Assembly: GCA_038528965.1 (NCBI GenBank)
Contig: JBCBEC010000019.1
Location: 53,734 to 117,733 of the forward strand
Direction of reading: 5' to 3'
DNA: 64,000 nt
Origin: Lewinella sp038528965
GTDB taxonomy: Bacteria > Bacteroidota > Bacteroidia > Chitinophagales > Saprospiraceae
A program made the translations under genes and the position numbers. The notes under the pieces were generated by a model. It saw nothing but the letters and a program-made list of their open reading frames with translations, was not told the origin of the DNA and searched no databases. Of this stretch, positions 54,075 to 62,915 are shown one piece after another (within the stretch, counting starts at the first letter, position 1; the number at the start of each line of letters is the position of its first letter).

Positions 54075-57000
54075 ATGCTTAGAACATTACTTCTAGGAGC
54101 ATTCTGCCTCCTTTGGACCACCGTTTCCTTTGCCCAAACAAACGATTATTACTGGGCCGACAATGATCGTATGGAACTTACTCCCAGTAGCTCTCACTTT
54201 ATTATCACTGCTGATGATCCTTCCACGCTTACCAGTATCAAGCCTGAAAACGTAAAGAGCTACGAAAGCTGGGCGCATAAACCGTACGCCATTGTTGAAC
54301 TGGGCAATGAGCTAACTGTCCACGAACTGACTGTACTGCTGGGTTTCGATACTGATGAGGTGAACATCAGCCCGGGATACGCGATTTCTGATGGTTTCAT
54401 GATTTATCCTACCCGTACAATCGTTGCAAAACTCATTGATAAGAACAACGTAGGCCCCATGATGGACCTAGCGAAAGAATTCGATGTGAAAGCGACGACC
54501 CTGAAATATGGGACTTACCGCATTGAACTGAAAGATGTAAACCAAGCACTAGCTGCTGCTAATACCTTGCAAGAAAGTGGTTTGTTTGAATTTGCCCAAC
54601 CAGATTTCTACGCGCCAATCGAGCGTTTTCAAATCAATGATCCGCTCTTTGGCCAGCAGTTTCAAATGCACAATACCGGCCAGACCATTGATGGTGTAAC
54701 CGGTGCGAATGATGCCGATTGTAATGCCTTAGAAGCTTGGGGTATCTCTCTAGGTTCTTCGGCCACTACTGTTGCGGTGATTGACGATGGTATGGAAGAC
54801 CACGAAGACTTCAACAATAGTAGTGGACAAAGCCGTTACACCAATGGTTTCAGCCCAGCCAATAATGGTAATGGCAACGCCATCAGTGGGAGTAACCACG
54901 GCGTAGCTTGTGCGGGTTCTATTTCCGCTAGCCACAACAGCCTTGGAGTACGTGGTGTAGCTCCTCTGGCCGATATGATTTCGGTAAATATTTTCGTTGG
55001 TGGCGAATCTACCCAGGATTTGGCGGATGGCTTTACTTGGGCTAAAAACGCTGGTGCTGACGTAATGAGCAATAGTTGGGGCTACACATCTTGTACGCTG
55101 AACTTCTCTAACATTAATAGTGCCATGGCAGATGCGAACTCCAACGGCCGTGGAGGCCTTGGTTGTGTGATCATCTTTGCTTCCGGTAATGGTTATAAGG
55201 CCTGTGTTGATTATCCTGCTAATAACTCCAATGTAGTCGCGGTAGGAGCTTTTGCTAATACTGGTATTCGCTCTGCTTACTCTAACTATGGCCCCGCACT
55301 TGATATTATGGCACCCTCCAACAATGTAGGTGGCCCTGGTGCAGGTGTACGTACAACGGACCGCATGGGGGGCCCTGGTTACAACAGTACCAACTACACT
55401 TCCACTTTTGGTGGTACTTCATCTGCATGTCCGGTTGTAGCTGGTGTAGCCACTTTACTATTAGGATACGACGCTAGTCTGACTTCTTCAGAAGTAAAGA
55501 ATATCCTTTATTCCACGGCAATCGATATGGGAGCGCCAGGTAACGACAATGAGTATGCCAATGGTCGTGTTAATGCCCTTGGAGCACTCCAAGCTGCAGG
55601 TGGAGGTGGAAATCCTCCTACTTGTACTGATGGTATCCAAAATGGCCAGGAAACTGGTGTCGACTGTGGTGGCCCTGATTGTGATCCTTGCCAAGTAATT
55701 TGCTACGACGGTGCTGTGACCTTTACGCTGATCACCGATAACTACGCCAGCGAAACTTCTTGGACCCTCCAGGACGGCAGCGGTACTACGATCGAAAGTG
55801 GCTCTGGTTACGCTAATAATACGACCTACACTTTCAACTGGAACCTTGCCGACGACGACTATACCTTCACTATCAACGATAGCTACGGTGACGGTATCTG
55901 CTGTGGTTTCGGAAATGGCTCTTACTCCATTGACAGCGGTTCTGACAACATTGTCTCTGGTGGCGCCTTTGGCTCTTCTGAGACAACTAACTTCTGTATT
56001 GACAATGGTGGCGGTGGTCCAGATACTACACCTCCTACTGATCCCACTAACCTAACCGTAAGCAACGAGCAGGATACGCAAGTAACACTGTCGTGGAACG
56101 CTTCTTCTGACAATGTTGGCGTTACCGCTTACGAAGTATTTGTTGACGGTTCTTCCTTAGGTACTACAGCAGGTACTACCGTAAACATTACTGGCTTGAC
56201 GGCTTGTACAACCTACAACTTTGGTGTTCGCGCATTAGACGCAGCAGGCAATGCTTCAGGCACTGCTAACGCTTCCGGAACAACTACTGGTTGTAGCGGT
56301 GGTGGTGGAACACCATTCACAGAATCTTACTTTTTCGAGACTGGCTGGGACGGCTGGGCTGATGGTGGCTCTGACTGCTATCGCTACAGTGGAAGTCGTT
56401 CTTGGGAAGGCAACTGGTCTATCCGCATTCGCGATAATAGTGGTGCTGCTTCTGCTATGACCTCACCTAGCTATGATCTTGCTGGCCTAGGAAGTGTGGA
56501 AGTAAGCTTCTACTTCTATCCAAATAGCATGGAGAATGGAGAGGACTTCTGGCTACGCTACAACGATGGCTCAGGCTGGCAAACCGTGGCTACTTGGGCC
56601 AGCGGAACTAGCTTTAACAATAATACCTTCTACACCGCAACGGTGACGCTGGACGCTGCTACCTACAACCTTACGGATGGTGCACAGTTCCGCTTCCAGT
56701 GTGATGCCAGTGGCAATGCCGACCGCGTTTACATTGACGAGGTTGTAATCACCGGCTCATCCGCATCTGGTAGTGCGACAGGAACCATCGTTACAACGGA
56801 AGAAATTCCAACCTTCAGAAGAACGGATATTGTCAACGAGCTTGAAGTTGATATGGAACTCTATCCAAACCCAGCTTCGGACATCGTATCCGTAAGAGTA
56901 GAGGACGATATTCAGCAGATCATTGTCCACAATGTTCAAGGCCAGGAAATGTTCCGCCGCGACTACGAGGGCATTGAGCAGACTAATCTTGACGTCAGCG

Positions 57001-57080
57001 CACTAGCTGCCGGCGTGTACATGATTAGTGTGCAAACCACCGAAGAACTAATCACCGAGCGATTAGTGATTCACCGTTAA
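54075..57080 (+). CDS. secreted S8 serine protease with FN3 domain and T9SS tail
   Basis: 1001 residues with a signal peptide (LLLGAFCLLWTTVSFAQ). Inhibitor-like N-terminal propeptide (about 20-190), then the subtilisin domain: Asp237 in VAVIDDGMED, His275 in SNHGVACAGS, oxyanion Asn in FASGNGYKAC and Ser449 in GGTSSACPVVAG. After it come a Cys-rich linker, a PPC-like domain (TFTINDSYGDGICCGFGNGS), an FN3 domain (about 655-735, PTNLTVSNEQDTQVTLSWNA), a jelly-roll domain (YFYPNSMENGEDFWLRYNDG) and a T9SS CTD (LYPNPASDIVSVRVEDD). Probably a surface-bound or released protease. A structured leader may control it. Confidence 0.93.
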   Translation: MLRTLLLGAFCLLWTTVSFAQTNDYYWADNDRMELTPSSSHFIITADDPSTLTSIKPENVKSYESWAHKPYAIVELGNELTVHELTVLLGFDTDEVNISPGYAISDGFMIYPTRTIVAKLIDKNNVGPMMDLAKEFDVKATTLKYGTYRIELKDVNQALAAANTLQESGLFEFAQPDFYAPIERFQINDPLFGQQFQMHNTGQTIDGVTGANDADCNALEAWGISLGSSATTVAVIDDGMEDHEDFNNSSGQSRYTNGFSPANNGNGNAISGSNHGVACAGSISASHNSLGVRGVAPLADMISVNIFVGGESTQDLADGFTWAKNAGADVMSNSWGYTSCTLNFSNINSAMADANSNGRGGLGCVIIFASGNGYKACVDYPANNSNVVAVGAFANTGIRSAYSNYGPALDIMAPSNNVGGPGAGVRTTDRMGGPGYNSTNYTSTFGGTSSACPVVAGVATLLLGYDASLTSSEVKNILYSTAIDMGAPGNDNEYANGRVNALGALQAAGGGGNPPTCTDGIQNGQETGVDCGGPDCDPCQVICYDGAVTFTLITDNYASETSWTLQDGSGTTIESGSGYANNTTYTFNWNLADDDYTFTINDSYGDGICCGFGNGSYSIDSGSDNIVSGGAFGSSETTNFCIDNGGGGPDTTPPTDPTNLTVSNEQDTQVTLSWNASSDNVGVTAYEVFVDGSSLGTTAGTTVNITGLTACTTYNFGVRALDAAGNASGTANASGTTTGCSGGGGTPFTESYFFETGWDGWADGGSDCYRYSGSRSWEGNWSIRIRDNSGAASAMTSPSYDLAGLGSVEVSFYFYPNSMENGEDFWLRYNDGSGWQTVATWASGTSFNNNTFYTATVTLDAATYNLTDGAQFRFQCDASGNADRVYIDEVVITGSSASGSATGTIVTTEEIPTFRRTDIVNELEVDMELYPNPASDIVSVRVEDDIQQIIVHNVQGQEMFRRDYEGIEQTNLDVSALAAGVYMISVQTTEELITERLVIHR

Positions 57081-57121
57081 ATCTAGACTTAGTCTTTTAT
57101 ACAGAACATAAATTTAAAAGT

Positions 57122-57155
57122 CCCTGTCTCCGCTTTAGTGGAGGCAGGGATTTTT
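57122..57155 (+). terminator. intrinsic terminator after the S8 protease gene
   Basis: CCCTGTCTCC (57122-57131) pairs with GGAGGCAGGG (57140-57149, one G-T) and is followed by ATTTTTGG. It lies 42 bases past the stop. Confidence 0.88.
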
Positions 57156-57280
57156 GGTTGATCGTGAATTGTAGAACACACAAACAAGTTATGACCGCTT
57201 AATCCATTTACTCAACTTCCGTATATCCTTACGGTTAAAGTTGGGTCTACCTTATCTATTCTCTTGCACATTCATCTCAC

Positions 57281-58369
57281 TCATGAACGCCCAATCTGAT
57301 CACTTAGTTTCTCTATTTCCAGTCGATTGAAAACGCGGCGCTTATGCTTGAAATCACTGTAGATGATTACCCCCGTCTTACTGTTAACTACCGAGTAGAA
57401 AGCCGTATCGTGGTTGTTACGGACACAAGCAAGGTAGTAAAAGGGCGTTTCCTCTTGCAGGATTTTGTCACTTAAGGCTTCACTGGAAATAACGGAATAA
57501 GGAAAGTCATAGTCGTCAAACAAGGTTTCCCCATTTCGTCGTTTTTTCCGGGCAATACTTGCTCGAAACTCATCCAGGGCATATTCCGGTACGAAAAGCG
57601 TGTCGTACTTCAGTCGTTGTAATTCAGTATCTAGCTCGGATTCTGCGTACAGAAAGCGTGTTTCCTTATTGGTTAATCGCCTATTGATTTCCTGCAAATA
57701 GTTCTTGAGAAATCCGGGTCTCATATTTTGGTAGATATTGCTACCATAGGGTGAAGGCTGGCAAGGGATATCGTAATTTTCGGTATAGACATCATAATCA
57801 GGATTGAAGTGGCTATAAGGATTGTAGCCGTGTACCTCTACTCTAGCTATTGTTCTCTTCTCGTATCTTGTGTATGGTTCTTGCCCTTCCTCTTCTAAGG
57901 CGGCCAGCTCTTTTTTCTTATACGGCTGTTCCGCTCCGCGCAGCCACAGGTGTAGATGAAAATAGGGAATGAGCACTCTCGATACAGGATTGGAACGGTA
58001 CCGGGCTCTTTCTGCTGCGCTTGGGAATGGTCCTGGCGCATTTGATCTGGCTCTGCTTGTGATAGAGCGGTCAATGTCAAAGAAAAGGTACTTTCCACTC
58101 GATGGTAATTCGCAAACTTGTTCTTCATCAATTAGTGCTATATCAGATACAGTCCAGACTTCCTCTAATATTGCAGCAATCTGTTCACGGTGGTCCCGGT
58201 CGGCGGGCCGCAAAATAAAATAAGCTTGGGCCGCTCTGATTTCCTGATGGAGCTTTTCCGATATTTTTCCGGCCGCTATCTTTATGTCAATCTTCGTCCC
58301 CACATTGATTTGTGCGGAAGCGGATACTACAGTAGAAAGGAGTATGATATAGAGGAAGAGCGTTTTCAT
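57281..58369 (-). CDS. secreted or periplasmic protein, unknown
   Basis: 362 residues with a signal peptide (MKTLFLYIILLSTVVSASAQ). The body is alpha/beta, rich in Arg and Tyr (YKKKELAALEEEGQEPYTRY), with no motif I can name. The stretch VSDIALIDEEQVCELPSSGK ... YLFFDIDRSITSR recalls strands of periplasmic binding proteins but is not enough for a call. Single gene, minus strand, facing the terminator of the S8 gene. Confidence 0.75.
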   Translation of the reverse strand: MKTLFLYIILLSTVVSASAQINVGTKIDIKIAAGKISEKLHQEIRAAQAYFILRPADRDHREQIAAILEEVWTVSDIALIDEEQVCELPSSGKYLFFDIDRSITSRARSNAPGPFPSAAERARYRSNPVSRVLIPYFHLHLWLRGAEQPYKKKELAALEEEGQEPYTRYEKRTIARVEVHGYNPYSHFNPDYDVYTENYDIPCQPSPYGSNIYQNMRPGFLKNYLQEINRRLTNKETRFLYAESELDTELQRLKYDTLFVPEYALDEFRASIARKKRRNGETLFDDYDFPYSVISSEALSDKILQEETPFYYLACVRNNHDTAFYSVVNSKTGVIIYSDFKHKRRVFNRLEIEKLSDQIGRS

Positions 58370-58452
58370 GATGCGGCTTTGTATATTTCAAGTAATGCCT
58401 GTCATTAGGACAACAGGCAGCAAGATTGTAGGTTCGTCAGCGAGCTCCCCCC

Positions 58453-58665
58453 ACAATCGATGCCGGTTTTGCATTCAAGGAAGTGGCCATCTGTTCAGCA
58501 CCATTTGAGGACTCAAACCCTGACGGACTAGCCGCCAGGATTTTTCAATACTTTTCAGTTGTAGCATGTGAAGGCTAGGCGATATTAAAAGGAGTAGGAA
58601 ATGGATAGCACTAATATACTCCTCAGGTTGAGATACTTCACTGGAAGAGTAACCTCATAGCAACG
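58453..58665. repeat. intergenic repeat, copy A
   Basis: About 80 percent identical to copy B at 59532-59760 by eye, starting at CGATGCCGGTTTTGCATTCA and ending at CTCATAGCAACG. Contains a hairpin CCTGACGG-ACTAG-CCGCCAGG with a T-run (58515-58540). It fills most of the gap 58370-58729, which has no gene. Confidence 0.75.
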
Positions 58666-58729
58666 AGAAGTTCGGAACTACGGACAGCTAGATAAGTTAT
58701 CTTTTTATGATCACCAACTTGTCAACTGA

Positions 58730-59088
58730 TCAAAAGGTAGCATACGGTTGACTTTCTGCCCTTATCATTAAGCTATCAAAAAATGATTCTATATTAAGGT
58801 AGCCATTGAACCTTTTGGGAACTATATAACTCACCTTTCTACCTTTTAGGCTTACTTCTAGGATCTTCTTTTTCTCAACTGGTATATAGTGCAGTCGACA
58901 CGCCACTCCATCATAAAAGCTGGTTAAGATGGTATCCAATAGTTCCGCATTTCCATATTTAATATAAACAGGACTTTCATTGTAGTACCCTGTTAACTCG
59001 ATTGTAAAAGTTCCTTTAGGAGGAAGGTTCGCGGAATCGTTTGGTCCTTTCAATAAAGAACAAGAAAAAACATTAATAGACTAATCAT
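58730..59088 (-). pseudogene. lipoprotein gene frameshifted in a homopolymer run
   Basis: The body (residues SCSLLKGPNDS onward, to MIRAESQPYATF) is an open frame with no ATG start. A second frame starting at the ATG at 59088, which overlaps the upstream stop by eight bases, reads MISLLMFF and runs out of frame. Adding one base to the A6/T6 run at 59065-59070 joins the two into one lipoprotein of about 119 residues with a lipobox MFFSC. So this is either a real frameshift or an assembly error in a homopolymer. As a small lipoprotein after a metzincin-type fragment it may be an immunity protein. Confidence 0.6.
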
Positions 59089-59554
59089 TGCGCTGAGGAT
59101 CATATATATAGTCCGTTCTTTCATCCTTAGCCGCTCCTCTAGTAGTGTTTTTAAGGTCTTCATTTGTATTAAATTCATTAGTTCCTTGGTTTAAGAGTCC
59201 TCTGTTAAATAATGACTCTATTTGTAGAATTTGATGCTCTTCTAGTATAAGGCCACCATCATCTCTAGTGCCATCAAACAGTAAGTTCTCACCATTCGGA
59301 AAAAACTCACTTTCCCATGCTTTATATTCTTCAAAACTGACTTGTGTAAATAAGAGAGAAAAGAGCTGGCCAGGGTGCATAAGTCCTGCGGCATGGCCAA
59401 TTTCATGAGCATAGACTCTTTCTGGCTTTAATATGCTTTCGTAGTCTACACCTAAACTGTAATAGGAAGTCAATCCACCTAGATCAGCTACCGCACCATT
59501 AGTGTAGGCTTTAATCTCTTTAACGCTACCCCGCAGTCGATTCCGGTTTTGCAT
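59081..59554 (-). CDS. metzincin-type toxin fragment (HExxHxxGxxH)
   Basis: 157 residues. HEIGHAAGLMHP (50-61) gives the full zinc motif: His50, Glu51, His54 and His60, with Gly57. The first seven codons lie within intergenic repeat copy B, so the true N-terminus, normally part of an RHS core, has been lost. It looks like a detached C-terminal metallopeptidase toxin. Downstream is a lipoprotein-type gene with overlapping start. Activity of the fragment is unknown. Confidence 0.6.
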   Translation of the reverse strand: MQNRNRLRGSVKEIKAYTNGAVADLGGLTSYYSLGVDYESILKPERVYAHEIGHAAGLMHPGQLFSLLFTQVSFEEYKAWESEFFPNGENLLFDGTRDDGGLILEEHQILQIESLFNRGLLNQGTNEFNTNEDLKNTTRGAAKDERTDYIYDPQRND

Positions 59555-59760
59555 TCAAGGTAGTGGCCATCCATTCAGCATCTTTTGAGGACTCAAATCC
59601 TGACGGACTAGCCGCTTTGTCAGTTGTAGCATGCGAAGACTAGGCGATAATAAAAGAAGTACAAAATGGCTAGCGCAACTATACTCCTCAGGTTGAGATA
59701 CTTCACCGGAGGTGCACTGTGTCCGCCGTAGCAAAGCATAGGAGGAACCTCTTAGCAACG
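59532..59760. repeat. intergenic repeat, copy B
   Basis: Second copy of the element at 58453-58665, lacking the right half of the hairpin and ending CTCTTAGCAACGG. It is followed by GACCGTTACATTTTAACTA (59772-59790), which is shared with copy C. Confidence 0.75.
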
Positions 59761-59823
59761 GCCAAATGGATCGACCGTTACATTTTAACTATACGCAGCT
59801 GAGGGAAACATAAGGTATCTATA

Positions 59824-60357
59824 CTAGATTGTAGTGCCTAACTTCAAATAGAACCAGCCTTCCTTAAATTGTTTCACGTAAGGAGAAACTGCTGTTTCTG
59901 ATCTATTCTCTAAATATGACAGAGTCCCTCTAAATTCATCAAATTCAACAATACCATCAGTATTATCAGAAACTATGTGGAGTAGGTAATCCCTTGTAGG
60001 AGATTCAAGTGCAAATAAAAAATGTCTCCCTCTCAGATACTCGAACTCTTTAAGGCCCAGATCATCCATATGCTGGATAAGTTCTTCAAAGGGATGATGC
60101 TCTACAACTTCATTTAATGAAATCATTTCGCTCGTTCTTTTAGAATCCGATATATTTTTAGAAATAACATTGACCGTTTTTTCTGAATCAGAGAACCCAA
60201 CCATTAGGTACTCAAATTCTTCGTAGTCCCTTACAAGGTTCCTCTCAATATCCATTTTGTAGACTTCATAGAAGTTGAACAACTCCTTTTTTTTAGAAGA
60301 GCAACCAAAAGTGGAAAGTATTAGTAGAATAGTCGTAGAATAAAGCACTTTGGGCAT
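59824..60357 (-). CDS. lipoprotein, possible immunity protein
   Basis: 177 residues from the ATG at 60357, chosen because the signal MPKVLYSTTILLILSTFGC ends in a lipobox; the longer frame to 60441 has no such signal. Acidic, with no known domain. It lies 43 bases after the previous gene and is in a series of small exported proteins in a decayed toxin locus, which makes an immunity role plausible. No independent evidence. Confidence 0.6.
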   Translation of the reverse strand: MPKVLYSTTILLILSTFGCSSKKKELFNFYEVYKMDIERNLVRDYEEFEYLMVGFSDSEKTVNVISKNISDSKRTSEMISLNEVVEHHPFEELIQHMDDLGLKEFEYLRGRHFLFALESPTRDYLLHIVSDNTDGIVEFDEFRGTLSYLENRSETAVSPYVKQFKEGWFYLKLGTTI

Positions 60358-60400
60358 GATGATCAGATCAATTCTCAGGGAGTCTAAAGTTATATCCTTA

Positions 60401-60811
60401 TCAAGTAAGTATGATATTGTAATAGGAAACGCTACCTCCATTTAAGGTAACTTCCAGCGTCATTCCTTCATAATCACCAGTTTGCAGATCTATCCAACTA
60501 GCTTGAATAAAATAAATATAAATGACCCTCTTATCCTTCTCATAGACTCTTTCCGGTTCACCAAAGCAATCAACTATACATTGCTTTGAAACACCTTCTA
60601 AGCGCAGTTGATCTTCCAACTCGTAGGTAGGTCGAAAAACGTGGAGATACCTAATCCGTAAATGCCTACTACCGAGGGTATCCTGTTTCCAATCCAGCAA
60701 AAACTGCTTAGGCAAAGTTGACTTTAATGGACAACTCTGACTGATACAGGTTGTAGATAACAACATAAGACTAAATAACAGTAGACTTAGACTAAGTTCT
60801 CTTGTTTGCAT
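60401..60811 (-). CDS. secreted protein, BamE/OmlA-like fold
   Basis: 136 residues from the ATG at 60811 (MQTRELSLSLLLFSLMLLST), preferred over 60880 since the extra residues overlap the RHS fragment. The pattern EGVSKQCIVDCFGEPERVYE ... RVIYIYFI has the helix-turn-strand of SmpA/OmlA-type proteins. Exported, probably periplasmic. Context as for its neighbour. Confidence 0.6.
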   Translation of the reverse strand: MQTRELSLSLLLFSLMLLSTTCISQSCPLKSTLPKQFLLDWKQDTLGSRHLRIRYLHVFRPTYELEDQLRLEGVSKQCIVDCFGEPERVYEKDKRVIYIYFIQASWIDLQTGDYEGMTLEVTLNGGSVSYYNIILT

Positions 60812-60842
60812 TTGGGTTATAATATTTTCATCTAATTCGAAC

Positions 60843-60962
60843 CTAAAAATATTCAATGGATGATCGACAATCTGAATCACTTGGGTCGTCGTTGTTAAAT
60901 GAGACTACCCGGTCACTCACCGTAGCCATCACGTTGCCCAGGTGGTTTGGTAGTATAAAGCC
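60843..60962 (-). pseudogene. RHS-core remnant
   Basis: The minus strand reads LPNHLGNVMATVSDRVVSF and ends at a stop at 60843. The motif NHLGNV-ATVSDR is a recognisable part of the RHS core of Bacteroidota toxins. About 40 codons are left, so it is a fragment marking an older toxin gene. Confidence 0.65.
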
Positions 60963-60987
60963 TCTTCAGTACTAGTTTCACAGAAGC

Positions 60988-61724
60988 CTATATATCCAGT
61001 TGAGGTGGACGATTCTTGAAGTTTCTATAATCATCCGTAGGGGATGCTAAATCCCTAAACAAGTATGGAAGTAGTTTGGTATGCATGATATCATATTCTA
61101 TGTAACATTCAAGAATTAAGCTATCTCTTGCAGAAGTGGTATAATCCAACATGTCTAAAGCTTCACTACCACTTAAAGCCATGTTGAAATAGGAGTATCC
61201 ACACAAAGTATCTGACCAAACAAACTGATCATTGCTATTTATGTATCCCCAAATAGAGTCAATGACCACGACTTTAAACTGCTGGTTTAGTAAGCTAACT
61301 GAACAATAGAGATCTGAATTCCAGATCTGGGGTAGTATTCCACAGTCTAATTCAGAGAACCTGGGGGATCACATTCTGATTTACTAGCGTATGTTTGATC
61401 TGTCCAAAATCTACCGATGTCGATAGTATCAGCAAATAGTATCGAGCAATCACCCTTACATAACTTACTGATTTTAGCATAGAACGAGTTGGTGCCGTCG
61501 TAAATCCGAAAGCTGTCTAGGTTTGTAGACAAGGGTGATATGTAGTCATACTCAGCAGGAATGACAACATTCGCATTTAAATCGATTAAACCAGAATGGT
61601 TGTTTTGAACAAAAACAAAGTAATGGTTTCTCCTGTCAATATCACTCAGTTCACTCGTATTGCATCCATGATTAAAGGTTACTACTAATAAGAGAGAATA
61701 AAGTGGTGAATAATATGTTCTCAT
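60988..61724 (-). pseudogene. WG-repeat lipoprotein, frameshifted
   Basis: Two frames, 61347-61724 and the open frame running from about 61366 to 60988, read like one protein: signal and lipobox (YSLLLVVTFNHGC), WG-type repeat (SGLIDLNANVVIPAEYDYIS), and later IDSIWGYINSNDQFVW. They are joined if the C5 run at 61363-61367 gains one base, giving DPPRFSELDCG. The first frame overlaps the upstream gene by four bases. Either a true frameshift or a homopolymer error; predicted full length is 246 codons. Possibly an immunity protein for the HExGH-type fragment upstream. Confidence 0.65.
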
Positions 61725-62080
61725 TGTTGTTTTTGCTTAGAACGATTTACTTTGTTCAGTTGGTAGTTGTCCACAGGAGCACGATCACAGTCGCTATCGA
61801 GAGGAAACTGCTCTGTAGGAGGGCCAGCCACACTTGGAGCACGCATATTATTATTCCATATCTCTACGATTCTTTCATTTGCGGCAAGTGAAGGTATATC
61901 ACTAAGTTTTCCATTATTTAGTTCATTACCAGGTTTCATAAAACCAAAATCCTTTCTCAAACGAATAGGTTGATCATGCGATATGCTGGTCTCATTATGA
62001 CCCGCCTCGTGGATTATAGACAATCCTAGGACTGCCTCTAATGACGGATTGTCTTTTAAATCGTTTCCTGTCTCGATCAA
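61721..62080 (-). CDS. HExGH-type metallopeptidase fragment, toxin remnant
   Basis: 119 residues from a TTG at 62080. SIIHEAGHNETS (21-32) has an HExxH zinc motif. The frame opens just after a stop; another frame (61995-62177, LHPATVAVNYFGLGILS) may hold the rest of the domain's N-terminus, implying a frameshift near 62085. The start is therefore uncertain. Overlaps the WG-repeat gene by four bases. Probably a decayed toxin domain. Confidence 0.5.
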   Translation of the reverse strand: MIETGNDLKDNPSLEAVLGLSIIHEAGHNETSISHDQPIRLRKDFGFMKPGNELNNGKLSDIPSLAANERIVEIWNNNMRAPSVAGPPTEQFPLDSDCDRAPVDNYQLNKVNRSKQKQQ

Positions 62081-62272
62081 TAGTTGTCATGCTAAGGATG
62101 CCTAATCCAAAGTAGTTAACAGCAACAGTTGCCGGATGAAGATCAAGCACACATTTTCTATATCTGGGATATGGCAATCAGAGACGTAAAAGCACGTAGA
62201 ACTTACGCCTCCTAGTTCAAAAGCCACTCGATAAAACGCCTAACTCCCTACGCCTACCTGACCGATAGCGTC

Positions 62273-62361
62273 AGGGCACCTTTTGAGGCAACAAAAAATC
62301 CTGACAGACTAGCTGACAGGATTTTTTTGACCGTTGCATTTTAACTAGGTACAGCTGGGGG
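62273..62361. repeat. intergenic repeat, copy C, with bidirectional terminator
   Basis: Arms 62297-62307 and 62313-62323 (10 of 11 pairs, ACTAG loop) are flanked by A6 and T7, so it can stop transcription in both directions. The same core (CCTGAC-GACTAGC) occurs in copies A and B. It is followed by GACCGTTGCATTTTAACTA as in copy B. Confidence 0.7.
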
Positions 62362-62409
62362 GGAGAAGACTTCCCTCCAGTTGTAACCTACTTACAGTGG
62401 GGATAAATA

Positions 62410-62910
62410 TCAGCTAGACGTCATGTAAATAAAAATGTTGCTTTCATCTATAAAGAAGTAGAAGCCTCTCTTTAGTGAATGACTCACAAATAGCGTAGGT
62501 AAATATGATTCTTCACGACATATCATAAGTCCTTTAGTTGTCTCGCTCTCGGTAAAATGACGCTCTACTTCAAGACTAAAACACTCCTGAAGTAAAGAGT
62601 CTTGCAGCCCAACCCTATAAGATAGATTTTGAGGCAACACTAGTTGCTCGCTTAATTGAGGCTCGATTGCTAGGAGGCCAACTATGCTTAAGTCGGAAGG
62701 GCCTAGTTCACCGGAACCCAGTCGATTTATCTGCCAAGATGCATTCAAAACTCCATCTGGCACACTGATATACCTTGATAATTCGGACAACTCGGTCTGA
62801 CACTTTATTACGTTTGCTCTACTATTAAGGTCTAGCTCTCTGCTGGTACTTTTACCATTATTACATGAACTCAGTATTAGACAAAGCAAGAAATATGTAA
62901 GGTTTTTCAT
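62410..62910 (-). CDS. lipoprotein, probable RHS immunity protein
   Basis: 166 residues. Signal MKNLTYFLLCLILSSC gives a lipoprotein. Body of unknown fold. It begins five bases after the stop of the RHS toxin gene, where immunity genes normally lie. If the toxin acts in the periplasm, a lipoprotein inhibitor is fitting. Inference from position only. Confidence 0.65.
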   Translation of the reverse strand: MKNLTYFLLCLILSSCNNGKSTSRELDLNSRANVIKCQTELSELSRYISVPDGVLNASWQINRLGSGELGPSDLSIVGLLAIEPQLSEQLVLPQNLSYRVGLQDSLLQECFSLEVERHFTESETTKGLMICREESYLPTLFVSHSLKRGFYFFIDESNIFIYMTSS

Positions 62911-62915
62911 GAAGG

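Noticed and set aside
59555..59758. 67-residue minus-strand frame within repeat copy B
   Set aside because: It lies wholly in the intergenic repeat and is not conserved in copy A.
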